Positions 50,898 to 59,650 of a stretch of 64,000 nucleotides of DNA are shown one piece after another. Under the pieces are notes generated by a model. It saw only the letters and a list, made by a program, of their open reading frames with translations, made no database searches and had not been told where the DNA came from. The DNA lies in contig JACKQF010000003.1 of assembly GCA_024232965.1 (NCBI GenBank), positions 806,001 through 870,000 of the forward strand, in the 5' to 3' direction. This DNA is from Verrucomicrobiaceae bacterium (lineage in GTDB: Bacteria; Verrucomicrobiota; Verrucomicrobiia; Verrucomicrobiales; Verrucomicrobiaceae). Made by a program: the position numbers and the translations under genes. The stretch's first letter is position 1. Each line of letters opens with the position of its first letter.

Positions 50898-52163
50898 CTA
50901 ACGGCGAATCGACGAGACGGTTTGGGAAATCACGGAGATCATGACATACGCCATGGTTCCCACCAGGGCTGCCATGATCAGGATGATCACGGGCTGGACC
51001 ATTGCCATTGCCTTGTCGAGGCTCTTGCTCAACTCACGACCGCAGCGATCAGCAGTGCGGCGCAGTGAGCCAGCGATATCGCCCGTGTGCTCGCCAATGC
51101 GGACCATCTCGATCATGTTCTGGGGGAAAAGGGCGGTGCGTTCCAGTGCGCGAGACATTGGGGCACCGTCACGGACGAGATCGGTAACCTTTGCTAATTG
51201 CCCCTGAATGTAGACGTTACTAGAGACCTTGGCCGCAAGTTCGAGCCCTCGCAGGAGTGGTAAACCTCCAGAGCTGAGACTGGCTAGGGTCTCCAAGAAC
51301 TGTGAGTGAAAGCTGGCGGTCAGCACGCCACCGATGAATGGAATTTTGAGCTTCTTGCGGTCCCACACCGGTTTGCCTTTCGGAGAGCGCGACCACACCC
51401 ATGCTCCGAGCGCCATCAGGACCGCAATGGCGAGCATCAGCCACCACCAGGTTTTGAAAAAGTCGGTGATGTTCAGGATGATGCGAATCCCTTTTGGCAT
51501 TCCTCCCTTCATATTAGCAACGACCCCCGTCAGCTTTGGAATCAGGAAGGTGGCAAACATGATTGCGACACCGATCGCGGACACAAGGAGGAAGCCTGGA
51601 TAGATAAGGGCCACGGCAACCTTGCCCCGCATTTCTCGGACACTGGACAGGTACTGGGATTGCCGATGGAGGGCGACACCCAAGGAGCCACCTGCCTCGC
51701 CCGCCGCGGCCACGGCGCAGTACAGTTCGCTAAAAGACGGGGAAGACTGTCGGAGGGCGTGGCTGAAGGAGTGCCCCTCGCGAATCATATTGCCGAGACG
51801 GCGGGCGATGGGGCGGTGGGTAGCGTTTTCATCACGGCCCTCCATGAGCTTGAGAGCAGGTTCCAGGCGCATGCCAGCCTCTAGCAATTCTGACAGTTCC
51901 TCTGTGAACAATTGGAGGTTCGTAGCGCTGATTCGGATGGGGCCACTGGCGTCTTCAATTTTGTTCTTGGCCTTGGTTGCGGAGTTCGCAGCGGCGGTAG
52001 CGATTGCCTTGGCGGACTTTCCTGCGTTCGACTCAGACACAGAGAACGGCTGCAGGCCCTTGCCTGTCAACTGCCGCAGCGCCGATGTGCGGTCCGGGGC
52101 CTCCACGGTGCCGGAGAGATCTCGGCCGGTGGTGTCAGTAGCTTGGTAGGCGAAGGTTGGCAT
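50898..52163 (-). CDS. gspF: Type II secretion inner membrane platform protein GspF
   Basis: The 421-residue protein has the duplicated GspF domain, three transmembrane regions, N-terminal MPTFAYQATDTTGR typical of the family, and two conserved blocks (ELSELLEAGMRLEPALKLM and TLASLSSGGLPLLRGLELA). It is the first gene of this minus-strand cluster. No GspD, GspE, GspL or GspM gene is in the window, so those components must lie elsewhere. Confidence 0.93.
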   Translation of the reverse strand: MPTFAYQATDTTGRDLSGTVEAPDRTSALRQLTGKGLQPFSVSESNAGKSAKAIATAAANSATKAKNKIEDASGPIRISATNLQLFTEELSELLEAGMRLEPALKLMEGRDENATHRPIARRLGNMIREGHSFSHALRQSSPSFSELYCAVAAAGEAGGSLGVALHRQSQYLSSVREMRGKVAVALIYPGFLLVSAIGVAIMFATFLIPKLTGVVANMKGGMPKGIRIILNITDFFKTWWWLMLAIAVLMALGAWVWSRSPKGKPVWDRKKLKIPFIGGVLTASFHSQFLETLASLSSGGLPLLRGLELAAKVSSNVYIQGQLAKVTDLVRDGAPMSRALERTALFPQNMIEMVRIGEHTGDIAGSLRRTADRCGRELSKSLDKAMAMVQPVIILIMAALVGTMAYVMISVISQTVSSIRR

Positions 52164-52331
52164 GAAATCGTGGGCCCATACTAACCCCGCTTACAAAAGG
52201 GGAAAAGCAAAAAGGTCGTCAGGTTTGGGAGGGTAACGCAGACGCGTAGTTTTTCAGGTTTGTCGATTGTATCAATTGTGAGAATATTTGCTGTTGCGAA
52301 TCTAAAAATTGCGAAAATTCGAAAAAGAGAT

Positions 52332-52359
52332 TTGACCGAGTTCTAAGATTTGATATAAT
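52332..52359 (+). promoter_or_regulatory. Sigma-70-type promoter of the PEP-CTERM gene
   Basis: TTGACC (52332-52337) and TATAAT (52354-52359) are separated by 16 bases, close to consensus on all counts. They lie in an AT-rich leader, with about 80 bases between the -10 element and the ATG. It stands out in this GC-rich window. Confidence 0.75.
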
Positions 52360-52439
52360 TCCCACAGTTGATTATCACTTTTGGAAAAAGAGGTGGCAAT
52401 CAGTAATCAGTCAACAAATCCTCAAACCGATCACTCGAA

Positions 52440-53150
52440 ATGAACAAAGCATTCCTCACCCTCCTGGCCGCCGCAGCCTTCGCCGCTCCTGCTTCCGCTA
52501 CGGTTCTCGTCAAATACGATTTCAACAACATCAAGACAGCTGCGAGCGCAAACGTCGCTTCCTACTGTGCCCCTTGTGTTACACCAACGAACATCACTCG
52601 TTGCAGCATCTCCAACAGTCTCCATTCTACAGGTGGTCCTGACGGAACGAAATTCCGCTGCTTTGCGGGCTGGGACGCGAAGTACGACTATTCCTTCACG
52701 CGTAACAGCTTGAGCCAAGCTTGCGATACCATCGCTTTCAACACCACCTTTGACTCTACTTCCACTGGGTTCGTTGATTCCCTGAGCCTCGACTGGCGCC
52801 GTCCTTCGACGGGTTCTGTGAATCAGCTTCAGGCCAGCATCTTTTGGCAGGACGACTACGGTGTGATCCAATACCGCACATCTGGCCCGATTGCCCTCAC
52901 GGGTGCCGTCAATACCTGGAGCCATCTCGACTTCAACTTCGACATCGGATCTGCACCGCTGCCTTCTGGCCCAGCGATTGCCAATGAAACCTTCCACGTT
53001 GAACTCTATGCGTTCGGAGCATCCGGGGGCACACTTTACCTCGACAATCTGTCCCTCAATGGTGAGTGCTGCCAAGTGCCTGAGCCTACCGGTGCCCTGC
53101 TTCTTGGCTGCTCCGGTTTCGCATTCATCCTTCGTCGCCGCCGCCGCTGA
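52440..53150 (+). CDS. PEP-CTERM sorting-domain protein
   Basis: The 236-residue exported protein has a signal peptide (about 1-20), a beta-rich middle like a carbohydrate-binding module (ASIFWQDDYGVIQYRTSG, HVELYAFGASGGTLYLDNLSL), and a C-terminal PEP-CTERM signal VPEPTGALLLGCSGFAF then RRRRR. This signal is recognised by an exosortase, which processes such proteins during export, often with exopolysaccharide. No exosortase is in the window. A strong promoter lies upstream and a hairpin follows the gene, so it appears to be its own transcript. Confidence 0.88.
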   Translation: MNKAFLTLLAAAAFAAPASATVLVKYDFNNIKTAASANVASYCAPCVTPTNITRCSISNSLHSTGGPDGTKFRCFAGWDAKYDYSFTRNSLSQACDTIAFNTTFDSTSTGFVDSLSLDWRRPSTGSVNQLQASIFWQDDYGVIQYRTSGPIALTGAVNTWSHLDFNFDIGSAPLPSGPAIANETFHVELYAFGASGGTLYLDNLSLNGECCQVPEPTGALLLGCSGFAFILRRRRR

Positions 53151-53195
53151 TGCGGAGGGTTGATTGGAAAGATTGACTGCTTCTGATTGATTCAG

Positions 53196-53223
53196 CGACC
53201 GCAGACCCTCGGGTTTGCGGTCG
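53196..53223 (+). terminator. Hairpin after the PEP-CTERM gene
   Basis: CGACCGCAGACCC pairs with GGGTTTGCGGTCG around a two-base loop (13 pairs with one G-T wobble). The T-tract after it is weak (TTCTG), but position 45 bases after the stop fits a terminator. Confidence 0.7.
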
Positions 53224-53338
53224 TTCTGCGTACGGGCATGGCCACAATGATGCTGACTGGGTATTACCGTGATGCAAACAAGCTATTTTCCTTCTAAGGT
53301 ACTTGGGTGCACATCTGGCCACCAAAAATCACGATCAT

Positions 53339-54373
53339 ATGACCTTGCCCATAAATGAGCCACCCAAACAGCGTCTTTGGATATGGTTTTTGTGGTTGGG
53401 GCTCTTTTATCCCTGCTGGGGTTGGTTGGTTTTTGGGCAAGGCCGCTGGGATGTTGTCTCGGAGCATTGGCCGATTGCTCTGGCGATGGCGATGGGAAGT
53501 TACGTAGCGGGTTCTACGCCGATGGGGGGCGGCACTGTGGGCTTCCCGATTTTGGTGCTGCTCTTCGGATTGCCGGCGACTCTTGGGCGTGATTTTAGCT
53601 TTGCGGTTCAATCTGTCGGAATGACCAGTGCTAGCCTGTTTATCCTCGCTCGACGGCAGCCTTTGGCGTGGTCGATGCTGAAAGGGGCGATGCTGGGGGC
53701 CCTTCTGGGAACTCCGCTTGGCATCCTTTATATAGCGCCACTGATTCCGGAGCTTTGGATCAAGTTGGCGTTTGCGGTGGTATGGGCCAGTTTTGGCGTA
53801 CTGCATCTGTACCGGATTGGCGAGATTGCAGACCACATCGGAATGACTGAGTTCGATGAGCGGTGGGATTTCCGAGTGGGATTGGTGGTTGGTCTCACTT
53901 CGGGTGCCACTGTGGCGGCGGTTACGGGAGTTGGAATTGATATGGTGTTATATGCGGCCTTGGTTCTCTTGTGCCGGGCGGATTTGAAGATCGCGATTCC
54001 GACGTCAGTGATCATCATGGCTTTTACTTCTCTGCTGGGTGTGGCTGTGAAGTTGTGCACGACAGGAATGCAACCAGGAGTTTTTGAAAACTGGCTGGCC
54101 GCTGCGCCGATCGTCTGTTTGGGCGCACCGTTGGGGGCGTTTGTCGTGAGCCTGATCGGAAGGAAGCCGACTCTCTTTGTGGTGGCCCTGCTTTGTGTGG
54201 GGCAGTTTGTGTGGACCTGTTACACGGAGCGGCAGGCATTGGGACTCGCTGGGTTCGTGGTCTCGCTAGCTGCCGTTGGCGTTTTGCTGCTGGGTTTCGA
54301 GAAATTGCGGGCGTGGGGCATCGATTTGGTTTCGGCGGCAAAGTTGCGAAATTTGGAGCGGTCAAAAAAGTGA
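53339..54373 (+). CDS. TSUP (TauE/SafE) family membrane transporter
   Basis: The 344-residue membrane protein has about nine hydrophobic segments and the TSUP pattern, notably GSYVAGSTPMGGGTVGFPIL early and a second-half repeat including LVVGLTSGATVAAVTGVGIDMVLYAALVLL (split at GATV). TSUP proteins transport anions such as sulfite or sulfoacetate. The frame is open to TTG 53303, but ATG 53339 is the likelier start. Substrate cannot be told. Confidence 0.85.
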   Translation: MTLPINEPPKQRLWIWFLWLGLFYPCWGWLVFGQGRWDVVSEHWPIALAMAMGSYVAGSTPMGGGTVGFPILVLLFGLPATLGRDFSFAVQSVGMTSASLFILARRQPLAWSMLKGAMLGALLGTPLGILYIAPLIPELWIKLAFAVVWASFGVLHLYRIGEIADHIGMTEFDERWDFRVGLVVGLTSGATVAAVTGVGIDMVLYAALVLLCRADLKIAIPTSVIIMAFTSLLGVAVKLCTTGMQPGVFENWLAAAPIVCLGAPLGAFVVSLIGRKPTLFVVALLCVGQFVWTCYTERQALGLAGFVVSLAAVGVLLLGFEKLRAWGIDLVSAAKLRNLERSKK

Positions 54374-54396
54374 ATGTAGAGAAATAACAAATCCAC

Positions 54397-54425
54397 TTGC
54401 CAAGACGTTCATCCGCACTTAATTA
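54397..54425 (+). promoter_or_regulatory. Possible promoter of the tRNA-Asn gene
   Basis: TTGCCA and TAATTA are 17 bases apart, ending about 30 bases before the tRNA. The -10 element is weak, so confidence is low. Confidence 0.3.
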
Positions 54426-54456
54426 GGCACTCCGTTTTCCAAGACGGAAAGGACAT

Positions 54457-54531
54457 TCCTGAGTAGCTCAGCGGTAGAGCGGGTGGCTGTTAACCACTAG
54501 GTCGTAGGTTCGAACCCTACCTCAGGAGCCA
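54457..54531 (+). tRNA. tRNA-Asn (GTT), 3' CCA encoded
   Basis: The acceptor arm TCCTGAG/CTCAGGA is fully paired. A D arm (GCTC...GAGC), an anticodon loop CTGTTAA with anticodon GTT at 54489-54491 and a T arm with GTTCGAA in the loop are all present, and the CCA end is encoded. No integrase or repeated 3' end that would mark it as an attachment site lies nearby. Confidence 0.97.
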
Positions 54532-54560
54532 GATCTCCATTTTGACAAATCGTCCTACTT

Positions 54561-55373
54561 GTGATCGAGGCTGGCCCCAATCATTCATCCGCTAAAAGTG
54601 GGCATTTGCGTGGCTGGATCGCTCGCCTGATTTTGATTTGGAATGTTCTGGTGCCCATCCCGGCCCTTGTTTTGTTCCTTCGGGGAGAATGGCTCGTGGC
54701 AGTATTGCTATTGGGAAGTGCGCATTGGCCTTGGTTGTGGGCGACTTTGAAGCCCGGTTGCACGTGGTGGGGACCGGTGGTGACGCAGACGGGAACGGTC
54801 GGTGAGGTGTGGCTGACGATTGATGACGGCCCGGATCCCACAGATACGCCACAGATCCTTGATTTGCTGGAGGCTCGCGGTGCGAAGGCGACCTTCTTTT
54901 TGATCGGCAAAAAGGCCGCTGCGCACCCTGATCTTGTCCGTGAGATCATCCGTCGTGGCCATGAGGTCGGCAATCACACGATGAATCACTTCGCGGGCAG
55001 TTTTTGGATTCGAGGGCCGGGCGTGGTGCGTCGTGAGATTCTCGATGCGAATGATGTCCTGTCTCCACTCATGGAGGGGCAAAACATCCGCTGGTTCCGT
55101 GCTCCGGCGGGGTTGCGAAATCAGTGGGTGCATCCGGTCTTGATGGAAGCGGGTTTAGAGTTGGCCGCCTGGTCTAGCCGTGGCTACGATGGCGTCAGTG
55201 CTGATTCGGACACTGTTGTCAGTCGTGTCTTGCAGACCATGAAAGAGGGCGGAATTGTCCTTCTCCATGAGGGCCGACTCTCAAACAGTGGAGACCGATT
55301 GATTTTGAGGGTTCTTCCCCGGGTTTTGGATGAGATCGCTGCCAAGGGTTGGCGTTGTGTGATTCCCCGCTGA
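54561..55373 (+). CDS. NodB-domain polysaccharide deacetylase family protein
   Basis: The 270-residue protein has an N-terminal membrane region (two hydrophobic stretches, about 18-60), then a NodB domain with TIDDGPDPTDT (about 85-95), KATFFLIGKKA, and GNHTMNHF (about 135-142), which hold the Asp/His/His metal site, plus the late RAPAGLR and LLHEG motifs. Such enzymes deacetylate peptidoglycan or surface glycans. The GTG start at 54561 is the first in frame after the tRNA, and it lacks a good ribosome-binding site, so the true start may be elsewhere. Confidence 0.9.
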   Translation: MIEAGPNHSSAKSGHLRGWIARLILIWNVLVPIPALVLFLRGEWLVAVLLLGSAHWPWLWATLKPGCTWWGPVVTQTGTVGEVWLTIDDGPDPTDTPQILDLLEARGAKATFFLIGKKAAAHPDLVREIIRRGHEVGNHTMNHFAGSFWIRGPGVVRREILDANDVLSPLMEGQNIRWFRAPAGLRNQWVHPVLMEAGLELAAWSSRGYDGVSADSDTVVSRVLQTMKEGGIVLLHEGRLSNSGDRLILRVLPRVLDEIAAKGWRCVIPR

Positions 55374-55418
55374 ATTTGCGAAAGGGTGGGGGAGTGGTGC
55401 TGCGTTCTCTTCTACCTT

Positions 55419-56372
55419 ATGCTGAAATCTGTTTTGTTTTTGACTGGTCTGCTGGCGTTGGTGTCGCCGGGCCTGACTTCCGCCGCTGACGCACCGAAGA
55501 AAATGCTGGTCGTGACCGTCACGACAGGCTTCCGGCACTCGTCGATCGAGACTGCCGAAAAGGTGTTAGCCCAACTCGGGCAAGAAAGTGGTGCCTTCAC
55601 TGTCGATTATGTGCACCAGCCTGAGGGGCAGCCGAAGAACCCCGGTCGCCCTCCTGAAAAGAAGGGCAAAGAGACGGATGAGGCTTTCAAGCTTCGCGTC
55701 GAAGAGTACAGCGCTGCGCAGGCCGCTTATAATGCTGCCAATGCGGAGTGGAATGGGAAGGTGAAGGAGTACATGGCTGACAAAATGGCCATCGATAAGA
55801 TCAAAGGCTACGATGGCTTCATTTTTGCCAATACCACCGGCGATTTGCAGCTGCCGGATCGCGATGGTTTCATCGATCTGATCAAGTCTGGCAAGGCCTT
55901 CGTTGCCATGCACTCCGGTTCCGATACCTACCATCCTTTCCGTCGTTACTCAGAGATGCTAGGCGGCGAGTTTGAGACCCACAAGGCTCAAGTGGAAGTG
56001 CAACCGATTGTCCACGACAAGGAGCATTCTGCCGTTTCGATGATCCCCGAGGGATTCCGTGCGTTTGATGAAATCTACATCATCAAGACCTTCACCAAAG
56101 ACAGTGTTCATGCGCTGTTGGGGCTGAACGCTCATCCAAATGAAGGCACTCCGGGCTACTTCCCGATCTCGTGGTGCAAGCCTTGGGGCGAAGGTCGAGT
56201 GTTTTACACCTCCTTTGGCCATCGCGAAGACATGTGGGATCCAACCTGGAATCCTGAGCAGCGCAAAAACAGTCCTGAGATCGCGAAGATTTATCAGCAG
56301 CACATCCTCAGCGGCATCAAGTGGGCTCTCAAAATCGCTCCTGGTGATGATTCCCTGGGCAATCTGAAGTAA
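55419..56372 (+). CDS. Exported ThuA-like domain protein
   Basis: The 317-residue protein has a signal peptide (about 1-22) and a ThuA-like domain (class I glutamine amidotransferase fold, usually without its catalytic triad): MLVVTVTTGFRHSS, DGFIFANTTGDL, FVAMHSGSDTYH, LGGEFETH and GRVFYTSFGHREDMW. ThuA proteins are common in PVC genomes and act in sugar metabolism. A charged insert with a Pro/Lys-rich section (about 65-115) is larger than usual. A terminator follows. Confidence 0.9.
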   Translation: MLKSVLFLTGLLALVSPGLTSAADAPKKMLVVTVTTGFRHSSIETAEKVLAQLGQESGAFTVDYVHQPEGQPKNPGRPPEKKGKETDEAFKLRVEEYSAAQAAYNAANAEWNGKVKEYMADKMAIDKIKGYDGFIFANTTGDLQLPDRDGFIDLIKSGKAFVAMHSGSDTYHPFRRYSEMLGGEFETHKAQVEVQPIVHDKEHSAVSMIPEGFRAFDEIYIIKTFTKDSVHALLGLNAHPNEGTPGYFPISWCKPWGEGRVFYTSFGHREDMWDPTWNPEQRKNSPEIAKIYQQHILSGIKWALKIAPGDDSLGNLK

Positions 56373-56399
56373 CGGTTCCTCCCGTCTCTGTTTCATCGG

Positions 56400-56425
56400 C
56401 GGCGCTCCATCCGGGGCGCCGTTTT
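56400..56425 (+). terminator. Rho-independent terminator after the ThuA gene
   Basis: CGGCGCTCC pairs with GGGGCGCCG (nine pairs, one T-G) around ATCC and is followed by TTTT. It also borders the convergent ArsR gene, 1 base away. Confidence 0.85.
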
Positions 56426-56426
56426 G

Positions 56427-56747
56427 CTATTCTGGCATCTTCGTGAAGTCGAACTGGCAGCACCCGAGGTCCAGGACTTGGTTGTTCTTGGTCAGTCGTG
56501 ACTGAAAGGCGGACGCTAACTGGTAGATGCGTTTCTGGGCCTGCTTTTCGACGCTCACGAGACCCGCCGTCTTGAGCACGGTCAGGTGCCGCGATGCGTT
56601 GTAGGCGGTAAGTTGGAGCTCGTCGCAGAGATCGTTCACCGAATGCGGCCCGATGAGAAGTTGTCGCACAATCCGCAGCCGGGAGGATTCGCCCAGAGCT
56701 CGCATGGCAGCAAGGCAGTCGAAGGTGGGCGGAGGAGTGCGGGGCAT
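56427..56747 (-). CDS. ArsR-family transcriptional regulator
   Basis: The protein (106 residues from ATG 56747; 138 if from 56843) has a winged HTH with LGESSRLRIVRQLLIGPHSVNDLC and NASRHLTVLKTAGLVSVEKQ. The C-terminal LDLGCCQFDF contains a Cys pair and a sequence often seen in this branch of ArsR proteins. I prefer the shorter start, since the longer one overlaps the start codon of the phosphate transporter on the opposite strand. It is divergent from the PiT gene and likely controls it. Ligand unknown. Confidence 0.85.
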   Translation of the reverse strand: MPRTPPPTFDCLAAMRALGESSRLRIVRQLLIGPHSVNDLCDELQLTAYNASRHLTVLKTAGLVSVEKQAQKRIYQLASAFQSRLTKNNQVLDLGCCQFDFTKMPE

Positions 56748-56811
56748 GTGTCCATGCTGCCACCGCCTCAATTCTTTGGCAAGATGTTGAAAGGTGTGGG
56801 GTGAACTTGCG

Positions 56812-56833
56812 TATTTGTGTGATTGTGCAAATA
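56812..56833. promoter_or_regulatory. Inverted repeat between ArsR and PiT genes, candidate operator
   Basis: TATTTG and CAAATA are exact inverse complements 10 bases apart, ending 8 bases before the PiT ATG. Size and placement fit an ArsR dimer site. Confidence 0.5.
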
Positions 56834-56841
56834 AAGAGTTC

Positions 56842-57804
56842 ATGCTGATTTTTATTCTGGCTGCCGCAGTGCTATTTCTCGCCTACGCCAATGGTGCCAA
56901 CGACAATTTTAAAGGGGTGGCCTCCCTGTTTGGGAGTGGGACGACTCAGTACAAGCGAGCCGTCCTTTGGGCAGCCGTCACTACTGGAGCGGGCTCAATC
57001 GCCGCAGTGTTCGTGTCCGCAGAGTTGCTCAAAAAGTTTTCTGGCAAAGGGGTGGTGCCAGATGCCCTGACAACCCAACCGCTGTTTTTGTTGGCGGTAG
57101 CGCTGGGAGCAGGGTGCACGGTCATCTTGGCGACGCGTTTCGGCTTTCCGATTTCAACGACACATGGGCTGACGGGAGCGCTGGTCGGTGCGGGGTCCGT
57201 AGCTGGCGGTTCGGGGGTGCACTACGGAAAGCTGTGGGACGGTTTTGCCAAACCGCTGCTACTTAGTCCACTTCTGGCGTTAGGGCTAGGGGCTTTGGTC
57301 TATCTGATCTTGCGCCTGGTTCGGCTGGCGCCGGATCATCGGACACGGACTCTGGATGCGATGCACCTTCTCAGCGCTGGGGCAGTGGGGTTTGCCCGGG
57401 GGATGAATGATACACCTAAAATCGCCGCACTTCTGGCCGCAGTTGCGGCTCTAAGCGGAGACTTGGTGCTCGGGTTGGTTGCTGTTGCGATGGTGCTGGG
57501 AGGCTGTTTGAGTGCCAAGCGCGTCGCAGATACGATGGCGCACAAAATCACCGCGATGAATCCTGGGCAAGGCTTTGCGGCCAATCTAGCAACGGCGCTT
57601 TTGGTGACGACTGCCACCTTCCATGGGCTACCCGTTTCAACAACGCACGTGTCCGTTGGCGGGCTTCTTGGAATCGGGATCGCTACCCGACAGGCGAAGT
57701 GGCAAACGGTCATTCCGGTTTTGCTCTCGTGGATCATCACTTTGCCCTGCGCTGCATTGGTTGGCGCGATCGTATACAAAATTGGAGGATCTCTCACGTC
57801 ATGA
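56842..57804 (+). CDS. pit: PiT-family inorganic phosphate transporter
   Basis: The 320-residue membrane protein has the two PiT signature repeats: YANGANDNFKGVASL (about 14-28) with GFPISTTHGLTGALVG, and ARGMNDTPKIAALLA with GLPVSTTHVSVGGLLG. PiT proteins import phosphate, often as a metal-phosphate complex. ATG 56842 is chosen; the frame opens earlier in the spacer. The ArsR gene is divergent. A CobW-type gene follows after 87 bases. Confidence 0.93.
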   Translation: MLIFILAAAVLFLAYANGANDNFKGVASLFGSGTTQYKRAVLWAAVTTGAGSIAAVFVSAELLKKFSGKGVVPDALTTQPLFLLAVALGAGCTVILATRFGFPISTTHGLTGALVGAGSVAGGSGVHYGKLWDGFAKPLLLSPLLALGLGALVYLILRLVRLAPDHRTRTLDAMHLLSAGAVGFARGMNDTPKIAALLAAVAALSGDLVLGLVAVAMVLGGCLSAKRVADTMAHKITAMNPGQGFAANLATALLVTTATFHGLPVSTTHVSVGGLLGIGIATRQAKWQTVIPVLLSWIITLPCAALVGAIVYKIGGSLTS

Positions 57805-57891
57805 GAGGGTAGTGGAACTGAGTTTTTTAGTCGCAGCCGCAGTTGCTGGTTGCGTATTTGCTGAAGTGGGCAAACAAGACGAATCAATTTT

Positions 57892-59016
57892 ATGGGATCT
57901 AAAGCACGTTACATCATGATCGGGGGCTTCCTGGGAGCCGGGAAGACGACTACTGTGGGCCGTTTGGCCAAGTATTTGAGCGATCAAGGCCTGCGGGTCG
58001 GATTGATCACGAACGATCAGGCGGGTGGTCTGGTGGATACTAAGCTGCTGCGCGGGCAGGGGTATGCGACGGAGGAGATCGCAGGGGGATGCTTTTGCTG
58101 TCGATTCAATACTCTGGTCGATGCGGCTGCGAAATTAGCCGACGAGGCAAAGCCGGATGTCTTCATCGCAGAACCCGTGGGGAGTTGCACCGATCTGGTG
58201 GCGACTGTGACTTACCCGCTGCGCCGCATGTACGGGGATTCGTTCACTGTTGCTCCCCTCAGCGTATTGGTAGATCCGGTTCGGGCCAGGCGTGTGTTTG
58301 GCCTGGATGATGGAGGGACCTTTTCATCGAAAGTAGCCTACATCTTCAAAAAGCAGTTGGAAGAGGCGGACATCATCGTGATCAGCAAGAGTGATCTCAT
58401 TTCCGATGAGCATCGCGAAGAGTTGCGGGCGGCACTAGCAAAGGAATTTCCTGAGGCGAAGATCGTGACAGCATCCCCCCGACTGGAGACGGGATTGGAC
58501 GAACTTTTCGCCAGTCTCATGAGTGGCGAGCAATCCCGTCGAAACCCGATGGCAGTGGACTACGAAGCATACGCCGATGGTGAGGCATTGCTTGGCTGGC
58601 TCAATGCAACTGTGACCCTGAAGGCGGAGGATGAATTTGAGGCCAACGACTTTTTGAAGCGCCTAGCGACAAATGTACAGGGCCGATTGCAGTTGGCTGG
58701 GTCAGAGATAGCACACTTCAAGATGACGTTTAGCCCGGATGACGGGATTGCAGGAGAACTCGCCAGTGTGAATCTGGTGCGCAGTGATTATGTGGCGGAG
58801 CTGGGTATGGAATTGGATGAGCCTAGTACCGGCGGGCAGCTGATCGTGAATTTACGTGCCGAGGCGGATCCTTCAGAATTGGTGGAAGCTGTGAAGTCAG
58901 CTTTGGCAGAGACCACGGATCGCTTTTTCGGCCTGAAGGCGACGCTGGATCACGAAGAGCACTTCCGCCCGGGGAAGCCGACGCCTACGCATCGCGACGG
59001 TGCTGAGGTGGCTTGA
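57892..59016 (+). CDS. CobW/COG0523-type GTPase
   Basis: The 374-residue protein has GGFLGAGKTTT (P-loop, about 11-21), the metal-binding GGCFCC (65-70), ISKSD near 164-168 (guanine specificity) and a C-terminal region of roughly 150 residues. COG0523 proteins move metals such as zinc or cobalt into enzymes. Neither the metal nor its client is evident. It follows the phosphate transporter on the same strand, and another gene of unknown function starts 76 bases after it. Confidence 0.88.
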   Translation: MGSKARYIMIGGFLGAGKTTTVGRLAKYLSDQGLRVGLITNDQAGGLVDTKLLRGQGYATEEIAGGCFCCRFNTLVDAAAKLADEAKPDVFIAEPVGSCTDLVATVTYPLRRMYGDSFTVAPLSVLVDPVRARRVFGLDDGGTFSSKVAYIFKKQLEEADIIVISKSDLISDEHREELRAALAKEFPEAKIVTASPRLETGLDELFASLMSGEQSRRNPMAVDYEAYADGEALLGWLNATVTLKAEDEFEANDFLKRLATNVQGRLQLAGSEIAHFKMTFSPDDGIAGELASVNLVRSDYVAELGMELDEPSTGGQLIVNLRAEADPSELVEAVKSALAETTDRFFGLKATLDHEEHFRPGKPTPTHRDGAEVA

Positions 59017-59092
59017 TTAATGGGGCTTCGATGCTTCAAGAAAACACTGGCTGGGGAGCCGATTCTGGCTACTCTGGCAGACCCTTTATCGA

Positions 59093-59617
59093 ATGGACGG
59101 AGTGTTTGACATCCAGTATGCCCTAGAGATGACGCAGGTCTTGCATGAGCCAGACCGGCGCATTGACACCTTTGGGACGACTCAGTTTGAATTCCAGTTG
59201 GTTTCAGAGCTGATGGATACAGTGGGTGCGGTGCGCGTTCGTCAGGGCAAGATTGAGGCACAAAAGCCGCTGATCATGCGTCCGGATGGGTTTAGCGGTT
59301 TCGATTTTGACGGGTTCGGCGCTGGTGGCGCGGCCTTTGGCGAGTGGTTGACGGAGAATGCCCATCGCCTCACGGTCTTAAAATATGGATTCTCCTTCAA
59401 GCGGGCGGAGGTCGAAGAGCACATCGTTCACGAGTCCATCGAGGAAGTGACAGGCAAACTTCTGGATGACATCCGGGTAAACGGCAATCCAATGCGAGCG
59501 GTGATCCAGGGTGTGGATGATGCCTGGGAGATCTGTCTGCTGAAATTTACGGTGGAGATGATCGAGAAATCGCATGGCATAAATCTGTTTGATTTTAAAC
59601 GGCGCGGCCTGTTGTAG
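59093..59617 (+). CDS. Protein of unknown function
   Basis: I do not recognise this 174-residue protein. It has no signal peptide or membrane segment, carries a Gly/Phe/Asp-rich stretch in the middle (GFDFDGFGAGGAAFG) and ends in mixed helix/strand sequence (WEICLLKFTVEMIEKSHGINLF). The gene lies between the CobW-type and LysM genes on the same strand. Codon use and a fixed position argue that it is real. Confidence 0.55.
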   Translation: MDGVFDIQYALEMTQVLHEPDRRIDTFGTTQFEFQLVSELMDTVGAVRVRQGKIEAQKPLIMRPDGFSGFDFDGFGAGGAAFGEWLTENAHRLTVLKYGFSFKRAEVEEHIVHESIEEVTGKLLDDIRVNGNPMRAVIQGVDDAWEICLLKFTVEMIEKSHGINLFDFKRRGLL

Positions 59618-59650
59618 TGGGTAAGTGCAATCTCGGTTCCGGCATCAAAA

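Noticed and set aside
54457..54531. tRNA-Asn as an island attachment site
   Set aside because: No integrase gene or repeated tRNA end lies nearby.
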